Source of the DNA: Aquarana catesbeiana
Lineage: Eukaryota > Chordata > Amphibia > Anura > Ranidae
Direction of reading: 5' to 3'
Assembly: GCF_042186555.1 (NCBI RefSeq)
Contig: NC_133327.1
Location: forward strand, 49,010,939 to 49,074,938
DNA length: 64,000 bases
Shown piece by piece: positions 21,955 through 32,916 of this stretch (positions are counted from its first letter, which is position 1; every line of letters starts with the position of its first letter). The position numbers and the translations under genes were made by a program. The notes beneath the pieces are model-generated. The model was not told the DNA's origin, did no database searches, and saw only the letters and a program-made list of their open reading frames with translations.

Positions 21955-23118
21955 AATGTCTTTAGGAATTACTATTTTGTCTTGTATAAGTCTAAAGTGG
22001 GAGTGGTAGAGAGTGAAATGGAAGAATTTATACAGGAGTTGACTATTCCCTGTCTGTCGGAGGAAGATAGAACAGTATTAGATGCACCAATTACCACTGA
22101 AGAACTACAAAAAGCGGTACAGGAATCGGCTAGTCATAAGACACCAGGACCAGACGGACTACCAAATGAAATATACAGGGAGTATGGAGAGATAATTTTG
22201 CCAGAGTTAATAGAGGTGCTAAATGGGGCATTGGAAAAGGGAGAATTACTAGTATCCATGACAGAGGCTACAATCATAATAATCCAAAAGGAGGGGAAGG
22301 ATCTAACACAACCTGCATCATATAGACCAATATCTCTGCTTTGTGCAGATGTCAAGCTATTGGCAAAAATCTTGGCCAATAGATTAGGTAAAGTAATCCA
22401 CATCATAATCCATCCAAATCAATGTGGTTTTGTTGCCAAGAGATCAACCTCATTAAATATTAGGAGACTATTTCTAAACCTGTAAATCCCATCAGCAGAA
22501 CCATGGGGAAGAGTTGTGCTGTCCCTCGACGTTGTCAAAACATTTGACAGCGCCGAATGGCAGTATTTGTGGAAAGCTATGTCGGCATTTAATATTGGCC
22601 CTGTGTTTATAAAATGGGTGAAGTTGTTATATACAGGTCCAAGGGCAAAGGTAAGGATTAATGTGGGGGTCTCTGAATGCTTCCCCATTGGCTCGGGGGA
22701 CAAGGCAGGGGTGTCCATTGTCACCCCTGCTTCTTGCCCTGGTGGTGGAGCCATTAGCCATAGCTATTAGAACAGCAGAGGACGTAAAGGAGGATGTAAA
22801 GGGATTTAGAAGGAGGAGGGTGGAGGAAAAAAAATTGTTATATGTGGGGTTCTAAGTAATTTTCGAGCAAAAAAAACAGTTTTAAACATGTAAACACCTA
22901 AATTCCAAAACGAGGCTAGTCCTTAAGTGGATAGAAACCCCAGGTTTGATGCCTGAGATGCTGAACTTGTGTATATTGGGAAAAGTATTGTTTAAGGAAA
23001 TGGAAAAGTATGGGGGGGGGGCTGAATATGTATCTTTTTGTATTATTTTTTTATGATCTTTTGTATGGAAAATACTTTTTCGTTTACTGGAAAAAGAGAA
23101 AATGAAAATAAAGTTGAA
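21955..23118 (+). pseudogene. L1/Tx1-like LINE ORF2 fragment
   Basis: Part of a LINE reverse transcriptase. 21982-22485 reads ITTEELQKAV...SHKTPGPDGLPNEIYREYG (RT motif 1), ASYRPISLLCADVKLLAKIL (motif 2), HPNQCGFVAKRST and NIRRLFLN. After a TAA at 22483 the frame continues to VVLSLDVVKTFDSAEW (motif A with the catalytic Asp) and FIKWVKLLYTGPRAKVRIN. Near 22690 a shift moves GTRQGCPLSPLLLALVVEPLA to another frame. The YADD motif is missing: from about 22850 the sequence jumps to the C-terminal tail (KWIETPGLMPEML) and ends near AATAAAGTTGAAG (23107-23119). The N-terminal endonuclease is also missing. Dead on arrival or long decayed. Confidence 0.88.
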
Positions 23119-23167
23119 GATATCAGCTTTAGTAAACCATTAAAGGGAATGCATATGCCTGTGTGAT

Positions 23168-23443
23168 TTACAGCTGGGTTCACACCTATACATATTGGAT
23201 GAGGATTTCCCCTGCATCCAATTTGCATGACAGGAGATTGTGACCGACTCTCTATGGAGACGGTTCACATACCTCCGTTGCGGTTCCGGAGCAGCTTGCA
23301 CAGGAACGCTGTGCGTCTTTGGCTCTGTTTCAGGGCCAAACTCAGACAAACATTTAGCCATGATTCATCCCTGGAATGGAGAACAGAGACACACCGGACC
23401 CCTGCTGTGAGCCGCATCCGTCTGAGGTGTGATCCCAGCCTAA
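23168..23443. repeat. MITE with GGGTTCACACC ends
   Basis: Left CAGCTGGGTTCACACC, right GGTGTGATCCCAGCC, an inverted pair of about 15 bp. Related by its ends to the TTA-duplicating element at 54470-54866. Non-coding. Confidence 0.55.
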
Positions 23444-23609
23444 GGGTTTTGCCATACCTGATGTGGAGATTCTCTGACATGTTTTTAGTATAAGGTATGG
23501 ATTTTTGTGTTATAGTGAGAGATGTGGAAAATGTTACATATTTGCATTTGTAACATATTTGCTTTTGTATACACTATTGTTATCATGTATTATTTACCGT
23601 TATCCTAAT

Positions 23610-23720
23610 CCTTAGTCCCGATTCACAAGAAGGGTCCAGTCAGGTCCGCTTGCCGGTTTTTCAGGTGGACCTGATCGGATTGTCCATTCAACCCTATGGA
23701 GCGGCGGGTGTAAACAGACT
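23610..23720. repeat. Repeat fragment, left part, interrupted
   Basis: CAGGTCCGCTTGCCGG...GTAAACAGACTTG, a foldback-type repeat with GGACCTGATCGGAT. A related part (CATTTACACCCGACTTC...GATCAGGTCTGC, 24349-24625) lies beyond a PLE-type segment, so the two look like halves of one interrupted repeat. Confidence 0.4.
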
Positions 23721-23727
23721 TGTTTAT

Positions 23728-23765
23728 GCTTCCTGATGATGTCAATGTGAGATACATGTTGAGGC
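23728..23765 (+). ncRNA. Hammerhead ribozyme-like motif
   Basis: CTGATGA (23733-23739) is an intact core box. Stem I pairs GCTTC (23728-23732) with GAGGC (23761-23765), with one G-U pair. The GAAA box is altered to GATA (23751-23754) and the triplet is GTT (23758-23760). Stem II is weakened. The downstream sequence to about 24300 (GATGGACTAATGTTCACAAG, AATAGGAATTGGTGCCACT) resembles a Penelope leader. Confidence 0.5.
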
Positions 23766-24330
23766 GGATCTTCCAGTGCGTTACTTCTAGCTACGCAATT
23801 TCCAGTTCTTGGAGCAGCACCCATAATGTAAGAATACACCTATATGTTTGTTTATTCCATGTTGCTTACATAATAGATATACTACATTATAAGACTCTTT
23901 ATCTCTCTGATTTATCCATGTATGTGGATGAGGTGCAACCGAGGTGGATTCAACTCTATGGTCAACACTATTGGGAGCTGGGCTTATTTTGAAACAGAAT
24001 GCCAACCACGCGTATATTGACCATATTTTAATCAAAGCAGTCGCATGCCATCTGGTGAGTGTTTAGCGGTTTCATTGGTCATCAGGTGTATTTTTTTCAT
24101 GGGATTGGAATGGAAAAGAAGATTTAAGCTGGTTGGATTGATGGACTAATGTTCACAAGCATATAGAGACTGTGTTTGCACTAATAGGAATTGGTGCCAC
24201 TCATTTGCTTAAAATTTAATTGATAGTATATGATTGAGTTATTGAATATATTATTGAGAAAATAGCATTCATTTATATTTGATATTACACAGGCAGTGGT
24301 AATTAACACTAACACAATTAACACTAGCTC
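23766..24330 (+). repeat. Penelope-type leader segment, non-coding
   Basis: AT-rich sequence following the hammerhead-like motif. It has phrases I associate with ranid PLE leaders, but no protein motif. It interrupts the foldback repeat on either side. Confidence 0.4.
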
Positions 24331-24629
24331 CCCCTTCATTTCACACTTAATTCCATTTACACCCGACTTCTCTAATCCGATCAGGTCTGCTAAAAAAACA
24401 GAAGGGGAACCATCCTCTTCTGTCTGGGTGGATCAGAGGGATGTCAGGTGTAAAGTGAAGTCTGTTTACACCTGGCCACCCATAGAGCAGAGTGGGCTCC
24501 GTCCATGTCCTCTCTACAGAAACTGGACATGGACCTGTCATCTTCCCACTCTGCTCAGATCAGCAGGGGTTCGGCGGACAGGTCCCCTACTGATCTACTC
24601 AGAATCTGCCCCGTGTAAGATGCGTCTTT

Positions 24630-24635
<6 letters not shown>

Positions 24636-24692
<57 letters not shown>
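24636..24692. repeat. (AT)n microsatellite
   Basis: About 55 bp of uninterrupted TA dinucleotides just left of the Tc1-like element T2. Confidence 0.97.
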
Positions 24693-24696
<4 letters not shown>

Positions 24697-24710
24697 TACA
24701 GTATATTATA

Positions 24711-25777
24711 CAGTATCTCACAAAATTGAGTACACCCCTCACATTTTTGTAAATATTCTATTATATCTTTTCATGTGACAACACTGAAGAAATGACACTT
24801 TGCTACAATGTAAAGACCATACGCCGCATACTGCATCAAATTGGTCTGCATGGCTGTCGTTGTCCCAGAAGGAAGCCTCTTCTAAAGATGATGCACAAGC
24901 AATCCCGCAAACAGTTTGCTGAAGACAAAAAGACTGAGGGCATGAATTACTGGAACCATGTCCTGTGGTCTGATGAGACCAAGGTAAATTTTTTGGTTCA
25001 GGTGGTGTCAAGCGTGTGTGACGGCAACCAGGTGAGGAGTACAAAGACAAGTGTGTCTTGCCTACCATCAAGCATGGTGGTGGGAGTTTCATAGTCTGGG
25101 GCTACATGAGTGCTGCCGGCACTGGGGAGCTACAGTTCATTGAGGGAACCATGAATGCCAACATGTACTGTGACATACTGAAGCAGAGCATGATCGTCTC
25201 CCTTCAGAGACTGGACCGCAGGGCAGTATTCCAACATGATAACGACTCCAAACACACCTCCAAGTTGACCATTGCCTTGCCAAAGAAGTTGAGGGTAAAG
25301 GTGATGGATTGGCTAAGCATGTCTCCAGACCTAAACCCTATTGAGCATCTGTGGGGCATCCTCAAATGGAAGGTGGGGGAGCGCAAGGTCTCTAACATCC
25401 ACCAGCTCTGTGATGTCATCTTGGAGGAGTGGAAGAGGACTTCAGTGGCAACCTGTGAAGCTCTGGTGAACTCTATACCCAAGGGGGTTAAGGCAGTGCT
25501 GGAAAATAATGGTGGTCACACAAATGATTGACACTTTGGGCCCAATTTGGACATTTTCACTTAGGGGTGTACTCACTTTTGTTGCCAGCGGTTTAGACAT
25601 TAATGACTGTGTGTTGAGTTATTTTGAGGGGACAGCAAATTGACACTGTTATACAAGCTGTACACTTACTACTTTACATTGTAGCAAAGTGTAATTTCTT
25701 CAGTGTTGTCACATGAAAAGATAGAATAAAATATTTACAAAAAATGTGAGGAGTGTACTCACTTTTGTGAGATACTG
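24711..25777 (+). mobile_element. Tc1-like element T2, internally deleted
   Basis: Inverted ends of about 105 bp: CAGTATCTCACAAAATTGAG (24711) and CTCACTTTTGTGAGATACTG (25777), each flanked by TA. Only 1067 bp long, against about 1.6 kb for intact relatives. The missing part is the N-terminal transposase region: the left repeat joins directly to the middle of the gene at about 24818. Confidence 0.92.
24818..25531 (+). pseudogene. Tc1-like transposase, catalytic part only (T2)
   Basis: TIRRILHQIGLHGCRCPRRKP leads into HVLWSDETKVNF (first Asp, about 24965). A shift near 24990 and a TGA near 25018 break the frame. It resumes at 25058 with TIKHGGGSFIVWGYMSAAGTG, VFQHDNDSKHTS (second Asp) and SPDLNPIEHLWGILKWKV (Glu), ending at 25531. 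The DDE catalytic residues are all visible. The paired helix-turn-helix DNA-binding domain is missing, so this could not bind its ends even if the frame were open. Confidence 0.9.
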
Positions 25778-25789
25778 TATATCTATATC

Positions 25790-25792
25790 TAG

Positions 25793-25862
<70 letters not shown>
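25790..25862. repeat. (ATCT)n microsatellite
   Basis: About 17 tandem ATCT units, just right of T2. T2 is thus bracketed by two different simple repeats. Confidence 0.97.
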
Positions 25863-25914
25863 AGATATATATATATATCTATATATAGATATATATACTT
25901 CCGAGAAACATGAG

Positions 25915-26590
25915 AATGGGGCTCCCCTTATAATTTTACTTAGTTAGTCTGATTGAAAAAAAAACACAAGTCCATCTAGTTCAAACAATAAAAGGGGAAA
26001 AAAATACACTCCTATATACACAATCCTATACCCACAGTTGATTCACAGGAAGGCAAAAAAAAAAAAAAACAGAAAAGCATGATCCAATTTGCTCCAGCAG
26101 GGAAAAAAATTCCTTCTGGTTTCCCCAAGAGGCTATAGGATATTTCCTGGATCAACCTTACCTATAAATGTTAGTGTCTAGTTATAATATGTACATTTAG
26201 GAAAGAATTCAGGCCTTTTTTTAAAGCAATCTACTGAGCTTGCCAGAATCACCTCTGGAGGGAGTCTATTCCACATTTTCACAGATCTTACTGTGAAGAA
26301 ACCTTTCCATATTTGGAGCTTAAATCTCTTTTCCTCCAGACGTATAGAGTGCCCCTTTGTCTTCTGTGATTAAAGCCTTAAAGTGAATAACTCAACACCA
26401 AGTTTACTTTATGGACCACTTATGTATTTGTACATGTTGATCATATCCCCCCTTAATCTGATCTTCTCAAGAGAGAATACATTCAGTTCCTCTAATCTTT
26501 CCTCATAGCTGAGCTTCTCCATGCCTCTTATCAGTTTGGTTTCCCTTCTCTGTACTTTCACCAGTTCCAATGTGTACAACTGAATTCTTG
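25915..26590 (+). repeat. LINE 3' UTR-like repeat (CR1/L2-type)
   Basis: Starts near TTAGTCTGATTG with AAAACACAAGTCCATCTAGTTCAA, then CAATCCTATACCCACAGTTGAT, GGGAGTCTATTCCACATTTTC and AATCTTTCCTCATAGCTGAGC. This ordered set is the long, gene-like tail common in frog LINE copies. No ORF remains. Confidence 0.65.
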
Positions 26591-26690
26591 TTAATTCTTT
26601 TTGGTATATACACTGTACCGCTTCACTACATCTAGAGGAGTTTCCCTCTATGCATATTCAAGGTGTATCAAGATTATTCTGATATCTTAT

Positions 26691-27609
26691 TGTAGCACCC
26701 TTGCCCCTAGAATAGGGCTACAGGTAATTTTTTTGTGCCAGGTGGTAGTCAGCCTGGCCAATTTGTAGTATTTAGTGATTACATGACTTCTGGTAATTCC
26801 ATTCTAAGTGATAGCTTCTCCCTTCTGTCAGTAGGTGGTGCTGTTGCCTTTGACATTAAAGTGATGAGTTACAGTGAAGTTCCGTTATGATAAACATACT
26901 TTCCTCAGCCAATCATATTTGCGGCTAAGCTTGCTGGGAAAGGTTATTTAATGGAATGAAGTCAGTTGAACAGGCCAGGGTGGATGGTGTATGCAGAGTT
27001 CCTGGCTGCTAGGCCCAAACCCTGAGGCCTATCCAGGTGGCTTCCGGCTGCTAGGCCTGACCAAGGCCTATCCGGGTGTTCAAGGTTATGTGGAGGAAAG
27101 TCTGCCAAAGATCTGGTAACAATTCCAGAGGGATGGTGTTCTAAGGAAGCACCAGAGAGGACTTTTCATGAGCGTGAGGCTATGAACTGGCTGGGAGGAC
27201 TTCAGAGAGAACTCACCCAGGGGAATCAGTGCATGAAGCAGTGAGTAAAGTTCAGTTACTATAGGATACAGCTTGGACTACAAGGTACAGATGTGCTGGT
27301 TCAGATTAAGGGCTCTTATTCCTGTACTGCTCTCTGCCTTATCTCACCTATTTTTGTCTAAGGAGTCTGCCAATCTGCCTGTTGCTGATCGCTACTAAGG
27401 GTGTCCTGTGCCCGATCCCCTCTCTCCCACATTTTCCTGTTCTGAGAAATAAACTTCTCTTTTATTTAAGCATAAAAGTGACTGGTACCCAACTTCTTTC
27501 TTGTTCATCACCCACCATGCCCACAAACTTGCAACCTGTGAGTGTATGCCATCCATCCCTACCCCCGGTAGTCACCATCGGGCTCCCGGAAAGTTGGGGT
27601 AGGTGCTAC
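26691..27609 (+). repeat. LTR-like sequence (solo LTR candidate)
   Basis: Begins TGTAGCACCCTTGCCCC and ends GGTAGGTGCTACA, so the ends are inverted TGTAGCACC/GGTGCTACA, a pattern of Ty3/gypsy-type LTRs. A polyadenylation signal AATAAA lies at about 27449. About 919 bp. I see no clear 5-bp duplication (flanks CTTAT and TGATT) and no internal gag or pol nearby. It could be a solo LTR or coincidence. Confidence 0.45.
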
Positions 27610-28129
27610 ATGATTATTTTTTATTTATTGGTAATAAACATACAGTGTTATGTAAATCCTTGGGGTGCCAATAAAGTCCAGTTATTCTAGCTTTGCTTTT
27701 GTAATACATTGTTACATAGTAGGTAAGGTTGAGTAAAAACACCAGTCTATCCAGTTCAATCTGTGTTAGTGTGTGTATGTGAAAAGGAAAAGTGTGTGAG
27801 TATGGCGCTGTCCCAAAACTTGTTGGTAAAGGTAGTGAAATATGTTTAAAATTATATCCAAGGTGTCTTGTGCTAACTTCACTCAAAAGAGATAGGGTGG
27901 TATATAAAACAACTTCTCCGGAAATAAATCAATTTTACCACTACTATAGATTAAAGTGACTTGTGTCTTAAGCATAAAAACACAGTAAATGCAATAAAAT
28001 ACATCACACATGACATGCAAAAAAAAAAACAAAAGTGTCTTGTGCTAAATAAAACAATATGTTAAATAAATGAGTAAATACTTCAAATTTTACAAATGAT
28101 AAAGTGATATGTGCCCTATTGAAATAATC

Positions 28130-29420
28130 GCAACAAAAGAAAGTATCCCTACACAGAGTGGCCCTGTGGATACATAAATATATGAGCATGCCACGTCCTA
28201 TGACTACTATGACAGAAGAACAAATTGGATAAGGGACTTTGGACTTTGTAGGCACAGTAACATCACATATTTTTATATTTAAAATGAATTTATTGAAAAA
28301 CCATAAACATAGAAAATACGTTGAAAGCCACAGATCACAAAAACTATATCTGATAAGAGATATTCAAGGAATATCCAAAGGATGCAAAGGATGCAAGTAC
28401 TATAGTTATGGCATTCTTATAACTACTGGCTACGTCAAGCTTGGTCTATGTGCCTCCATCTACAAGATATACAGTTTATACTATTTCAAATAATGAAACT
28501 ATTGGTGAGTTAGTGGCCTGATCCTATATCTAAACTACCTCCTGCCTATATACAATCCTTCATTTAAATGACCTCTATATTCCTGTGCAGGTCTCAATAC
28601 ATGTCCCTTAGATCTTCATTGGATTTACTACGTGTGGTATTATTTTACACCGTGTGCTTTGTTCCTTACCTTTGCGGGTCATTTCATGATTTGTAAATGC
28701 TTATATCTAGTAAGTAAATTTTGCTCTTCCCCCTTTGTCCCCTTCCCTTCTCCTGGCCTTTGTTTTGTTTCCCTCATTTCTCCCTGTCCACTGTGTCCAT
28801 ATTCTGTTGCCCAATTCCATTACATGGTCCTATGTTTGGACATATAGACATTTCTTTATTCTGATACCCCCTGGTAACACAATCTATAACTCTGTTTTGC
28901 ACGCCCCCGTGGTGACTCCTTGCCACCCCCTCTTGGCGCTCCATCTCTTGCTGCATTGATCTAGCCAGCACTGGCCCCTCTTGTATAAATGTTTTAACTG
29001 CATGATCATTTTTTCTGCAATGTCTCATATGGTTGTTTATGGTTATGTATTTTAATTGTATGTTATGCATTTTGTTAGCCACGCCACAGTGTTCGCTCCT
29101 GAAGAAGCGTGAGGACACGCGCAACTAGTTGAGCACCTTTATGACACGAACCTTGTACCTTATGATCTGCTATTCAACCGTCGCCTCGGACCTGTCGTTA
29201 CCCGGGATGACTATCGTCATGTCTGAGTTGCATTAATTAGATGGTTTTGTATAGCATTTGGTCTATTGAATATCTCTTATCAGATATAGTTTTTGTGATC
29301 TGTGGCTTTTAACGTATTTTCTATGTTTATGGTTTTTCAATAAATTCGTTTTAAATATAAAAATATGTGATGTTACTGTGCCTACAAAGTCCAAAGTCCC
29401 TTATCCAATTTGTTCTTCTG
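28130..29420. mobile_element. PLE-type insertion with 14-bp target duplication
   Basis: 1291 bp flanked by CTATTGAAATAATC at 28116-28129 and 29421-29434. The intact right arm of the host palindrome (30085-30108) shows the uninterrupted site in reverse, which proves the insertion. The insert has its own inverted arms (28213-28366 against 29267-29420) and a hammerhead-like motif at 29095. Its middle (28370-29090) has no gene. Confidence 0.85.
29095..29134 (+). ncRNA. Hammerhead ribozyme-like motif
   Basis: CTGAAGA core at 29099-29105. Stem I GCTC (29095-29098) pairs perfectly with GAGC (29131-29134). Stem II GCGT (29107-29110) pairs with ACGC (29117-29120). The GAAA box reads GCAA (29121-29124), one change that should cripple cleavage. 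Triplet GTT (29128-29130) fits the NUH rule. Confidence 0.6.
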
Positions 29421-29518
29421 CTATTGAAATAATCACTATATGGAATATAGTATTTCACACGTGTCATGCAAATAATTTAGAGTAAGCCATATAAAATGTG
29501 GCCTTTAAAATATTAAAC

Positions 29519-29595
29519 GCCCTACGTACGTTTCGTCACACGGACTTCTACGGGACGCTCCCGTAGAAGTCCGTGTGACCAAACGTACGTAGGGC
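29519..29595. repeat. 37-nt near-perfect palindrome
   Basis: Arms 29519-29555 and 29559-29595 match at 36 of 37 positions around a 3-base centre. Each half, read outward from the centre, contains CCCGTAGAAGTCCGTGTGAC followed by a C/GAAAC box and GTACGTAGGG, which resembles a hammerhead with a shortened core box. Confidence 0.9.
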
Positions 29596-30779
29596 ATGGC
29601 CTGGATTGAACGCCTTGCAGACATCTCCCTGTAAGCTGACGCTTAGGATCATCTTACTGTTCATTGTACACCGCTCACTTTTTTCTACTGCAATGTGAGT
29701 ACCCTTTACATCTGACCAAATAAATAGTATTATAAACGGTTTTACACTATGGAATCCTTACTTTTCTCCTCCATGTCCTTATGATATTACCTTGCTCCTG
29801 ATCCTGCCAAGTACTGCTGCACAGTGGCACATACTGTGACTACACGTTACCCCAGCAGGGGACAAACAGCTGGTGAGTCTCTGCACAATTACAACGCGAG
29901 ACACCAGCACTGGAATATTACCTGCTATTTGCGTTAAAGAAATCCCACAGCGAACGCCGTTTTTCACTTAAAGTGCACCGGGCACAGTTATCTATATGGA
30001 CTGTTTACTAATATTTTAAAGGCCACATTTTATATGGCTTACTCTAAATTATTTGCATGACACGTGTGAAATACTATATTCCATATAGTGATTATTTCAA
30101 TAGGGCACATGTCACTTTATCATTTGTAAAATTTGAAGTATTTACTCATTTATTTAACATATTGTTTTATTTAGCACAAGACACTTTTGTTTTTTTTGCA
30201 TGTCACGTGTGATGTATTTTATTGCATTTACTGTGTTTTTATGCTTAAGACACAAGTCACTTTAATCTATAGTAGTGGTAAAATTGATTTATTTCCGGAG
30301 AAGTTGTTTTATATACCACCCTATCTCTTTTGGGTGAAGTTAGCACAAGACACCTTGGATATAATTTTAAACATATTTCACTACCTTTACCAACAAGTTT
30401 TGGGACAGCGCCATACTCACACACTTTTCCTTTTCACCAATTTCCGCTTATTCCATCCTTTGTGGAGTCAGTGTATGTGAGGGCAGCAGTCTATCAATCA
30501 ATCAAGGGATACACTTCCCATTTAGTCTTCCAATCAGTTTCATTGCGCGGATTCCCCATTTCTCTTTTCCATACAGTGTGTGTATGTGATTATGTCACTT
30601 CCATTTCCCATATACTTTATGTATAGGGATGAGCTTCGTGTTCGAGTCAAACCCATGTTCGACTTGAACATCGTGTGTTCGGTCGTTTGCCGAATTACGA
30701 ACGATATGGTCCATTCGTGCCAAATTCGAGTGGCGCATCATGGCCCATAATTCACTGCGGCATCGCAGTGCATTGCTGG

Positions 30780-30930
30780 CTGATGATTGGCCAATCATGC
30801 ACTATGACCCACATGCTTGGCCAATCACAGCGCTGTGTGTACAGAGAGCTGTAATTGGCCAAATCCAAGGAGGCTTTGGCCAATTATGGCTCAGGGGTTG
30901 TAGTACACACCCCACACTATATAAGGCCGC
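30780..30930 (+). promoter_or_regulatory. Promoter-like region of E2
   Basis: TATATAAGG at 30918-30926 preceded by GATTGGCCAATCATGC, CTTGGCCAATCAC, AATTGGCCAAATCC and TTGGCCAATTATGG. The repeated CCAAT dyads plus TATA box mirror E1. It reads inward through E2. Confidence 0.55.
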
Positions 30931-31042
30931 CTGCACGTCGGTCCTGTGTAGTGTGTTCCGGCGTTGAGATAGAGAGAGAGACAGTGTCATTTGATTTAAG
31001 TTAGATAGAGTAGGCAGGTCGAGTCAGTTAGCTGCAGTTACA

Positions 31043-31046
31043 GTGT

Positions 31047-31086
<40 letters not shown>

Positions 31087-31107
31087 TCCCAGGTGTTGCA
31101 TATGTTG

Positions 31108-31152
<45 letters not shown>
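31043..31152. repeat. (TA)n tracts in E2
   Basis: Two TA dinucleotide runs (about 31045-31083 and 31111-31150) around TGCATCCCAGGTGTTGCA. E1 has the same place with much shorter runs (19048-19090). Confidence 0.9.
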
Positions 31153-31154
<2 letters not shown>

Positions 31155-32292
31155 CAATTCTTGAGCTAATATTTCACAGCAGGGCCCTGTGAGGGCTTAC
31201 AGTGTTGTGGCAACACCAACACCTAAGGCCACAATTTCTGCAGAGTATATAGGGCAGGCCCCTAATTTAAAACATCCAACTTACAAACGACTCCTACTTG
31301 CAAACGGAAGGAAACAGCAGGAAGTGAGATGAAATCTACCCCTAGGAAGGGAAATTCTCTCCTGTAAGAGTTAATATGGGAAAAACGTTTCTCCTTTCCA
31401 CTGATGCTTTATCACCAATCCTTGTTTCACTAAAAACCCCAAATTTTCTAAAAACATTTGTCATTGGGACAGAAAGTGAGGTGAAATCTTCTGAAGAGGA
31501 GCACAGACAGCAAAACAAATGTCACAGGGGTGATAACCTTTCCCTATGTTTTCCAAAAAGCTTAAAATAGATTTTTTGTCTGGAGCTAAACACGTTAAAA
31601 ATGTACCAGTTCAAAATTACAAACAGATTATACTTAACAATAAACCTACAGTCCCTGTCTTGTTTGCACCGCCTGTATACTGCTGTTCAGAGTATATAGG
31701 GCCTGGTGGCCCCACGCCTTTCCTTTTTATAATTTGGGTGCGGGGTTCCTCTTAATATCCATACAAGACCCAAAGGGCCTGGTAATGGACTGGGGGGTAC
31801 CCATGCCGTTTGTCTCACTGATTTTCATCCATATTGCCAGGACCCGACATTACATTAAAGCCGCAAGCAGTTTTAAATGACTTTTATTCCTTTAAAAATG
31901 ACATTTTGTGCAGGGACTGTTCTAAGCACGAGAAACACGCGCCACTTTACAGGCATACTATAGACACCCCCCAGGTACAATATTTAAAGGAATATTTAAC
32001 TTTTTTTTTTTTTTTACTTTAAGCATCATTAAAATCACTGCTCCCGAAAAAACGGCCGTTTTTAAAACTTTTTTTTGCATTGATACATATCCCCTGGGGC
32101 AGGACCCGGGTCCCCAAACCCTTTTTAGGACAATACCATGCAAATTAGCCTTTAAAATTAGCACTTTTGATTTTGAACGTTCGAGTCCCATAAATGCCAA
32201 TGGGGTTCTAACGTTCGTGCAAATTTTCGGTCTGTTTGCAGGTTCTGGTGCGAACCGAACTGGGGGGAGTTTGGCTCATCCCTATTTATGTA

Positions 32293-32916
32293 TATTGTGT
32301 TTGCTAAGATGCCCATCTAAAAGTTTTGTTTTTTTTAAATGCTTGTTTTAGAATTTGAATAAAGACCTGCAATTTTTTATATTATGGTGGATCAGCTTTT
32401 GTTTATAAGGGATTCTTATCCAGTTCTCGTGCTTGCCTACTCTCCAGTTCTGATCCTATTGAGGTGATGTACAGATCTAAACACAAGATGGTATTGGATG
32501 CTGGAAACACTCTCACAATATGATCACTATGCTCTGGCCTTGGTGCTCTTGTGATATACTTTCCCCTATCAGCAACTCCACGGGATCTACAACTGCACAT
32601 GCACAGCATTTTTGCTGATGTGTATTGTTGGCGTAAAAAAAAAAAAAAAACAGGCACTAGAACATATCAAAGATGACACTGGCTTTAATGGGAGCAAGGG
32701 CAGTGGGGCCTTCATTACAACAGGCAGATAGTCCAGATAATCCATACTTGTGTGCTGAAAGTTAGAGCCAACTGTCAATGGGGAAGATGGCTATTATTGG
32801 TATCCTGCCCAAGCCTGGTACAGCTTTGCAATAGCCCGCTATCAGCTGACTCACTCTGGGCCACAGGAATACAAAGAGAAGTACAGCTTAAAAAAACTTT
32901 GGTCATACTTCTCATT
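32293..32916. other. Unassigned non-coding stretch
   Basis: No gene or recognisable element, apart from an A-run at 32636-32650. Confidence 0.3.

Larger units (their letters stand above)
27781..30436. mobile_element. Palindromic PLE-type element, interrupted
   Basis: Left arm 27781-28129 plus 29435-29515, right arm 30010-30436, nearly perfect reverse complements of about 430 bp. The left arm is split by the insertion 28130-29420. The spacer 29516-30009 contains a 37-nt near-perfect palindrome (29519-29595). No coding trace. Long inverted arms and the hammerhead-like sequence suggest a Penelope derivative. Confidence 0.75.
30624..32284 (+). mobile_element. E2: hAT-like non-autonomous element
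   Basis: Inverted ends TAGGGATGAGC and GCTCATCCCTA, flanked by perfect 8-bp copies of TTTATGTA (30616-30623 and 32285-32292). It is the same family as E1 in the opposite orientation, 1661 bp against 2647 bp; the difference is mainly the missing tandem arrays. A short frame 31546-31755 is similar to E1 17405-17608, with an in-frame 6-base difference, but I would not call it a gene. Confidence 0.9.
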
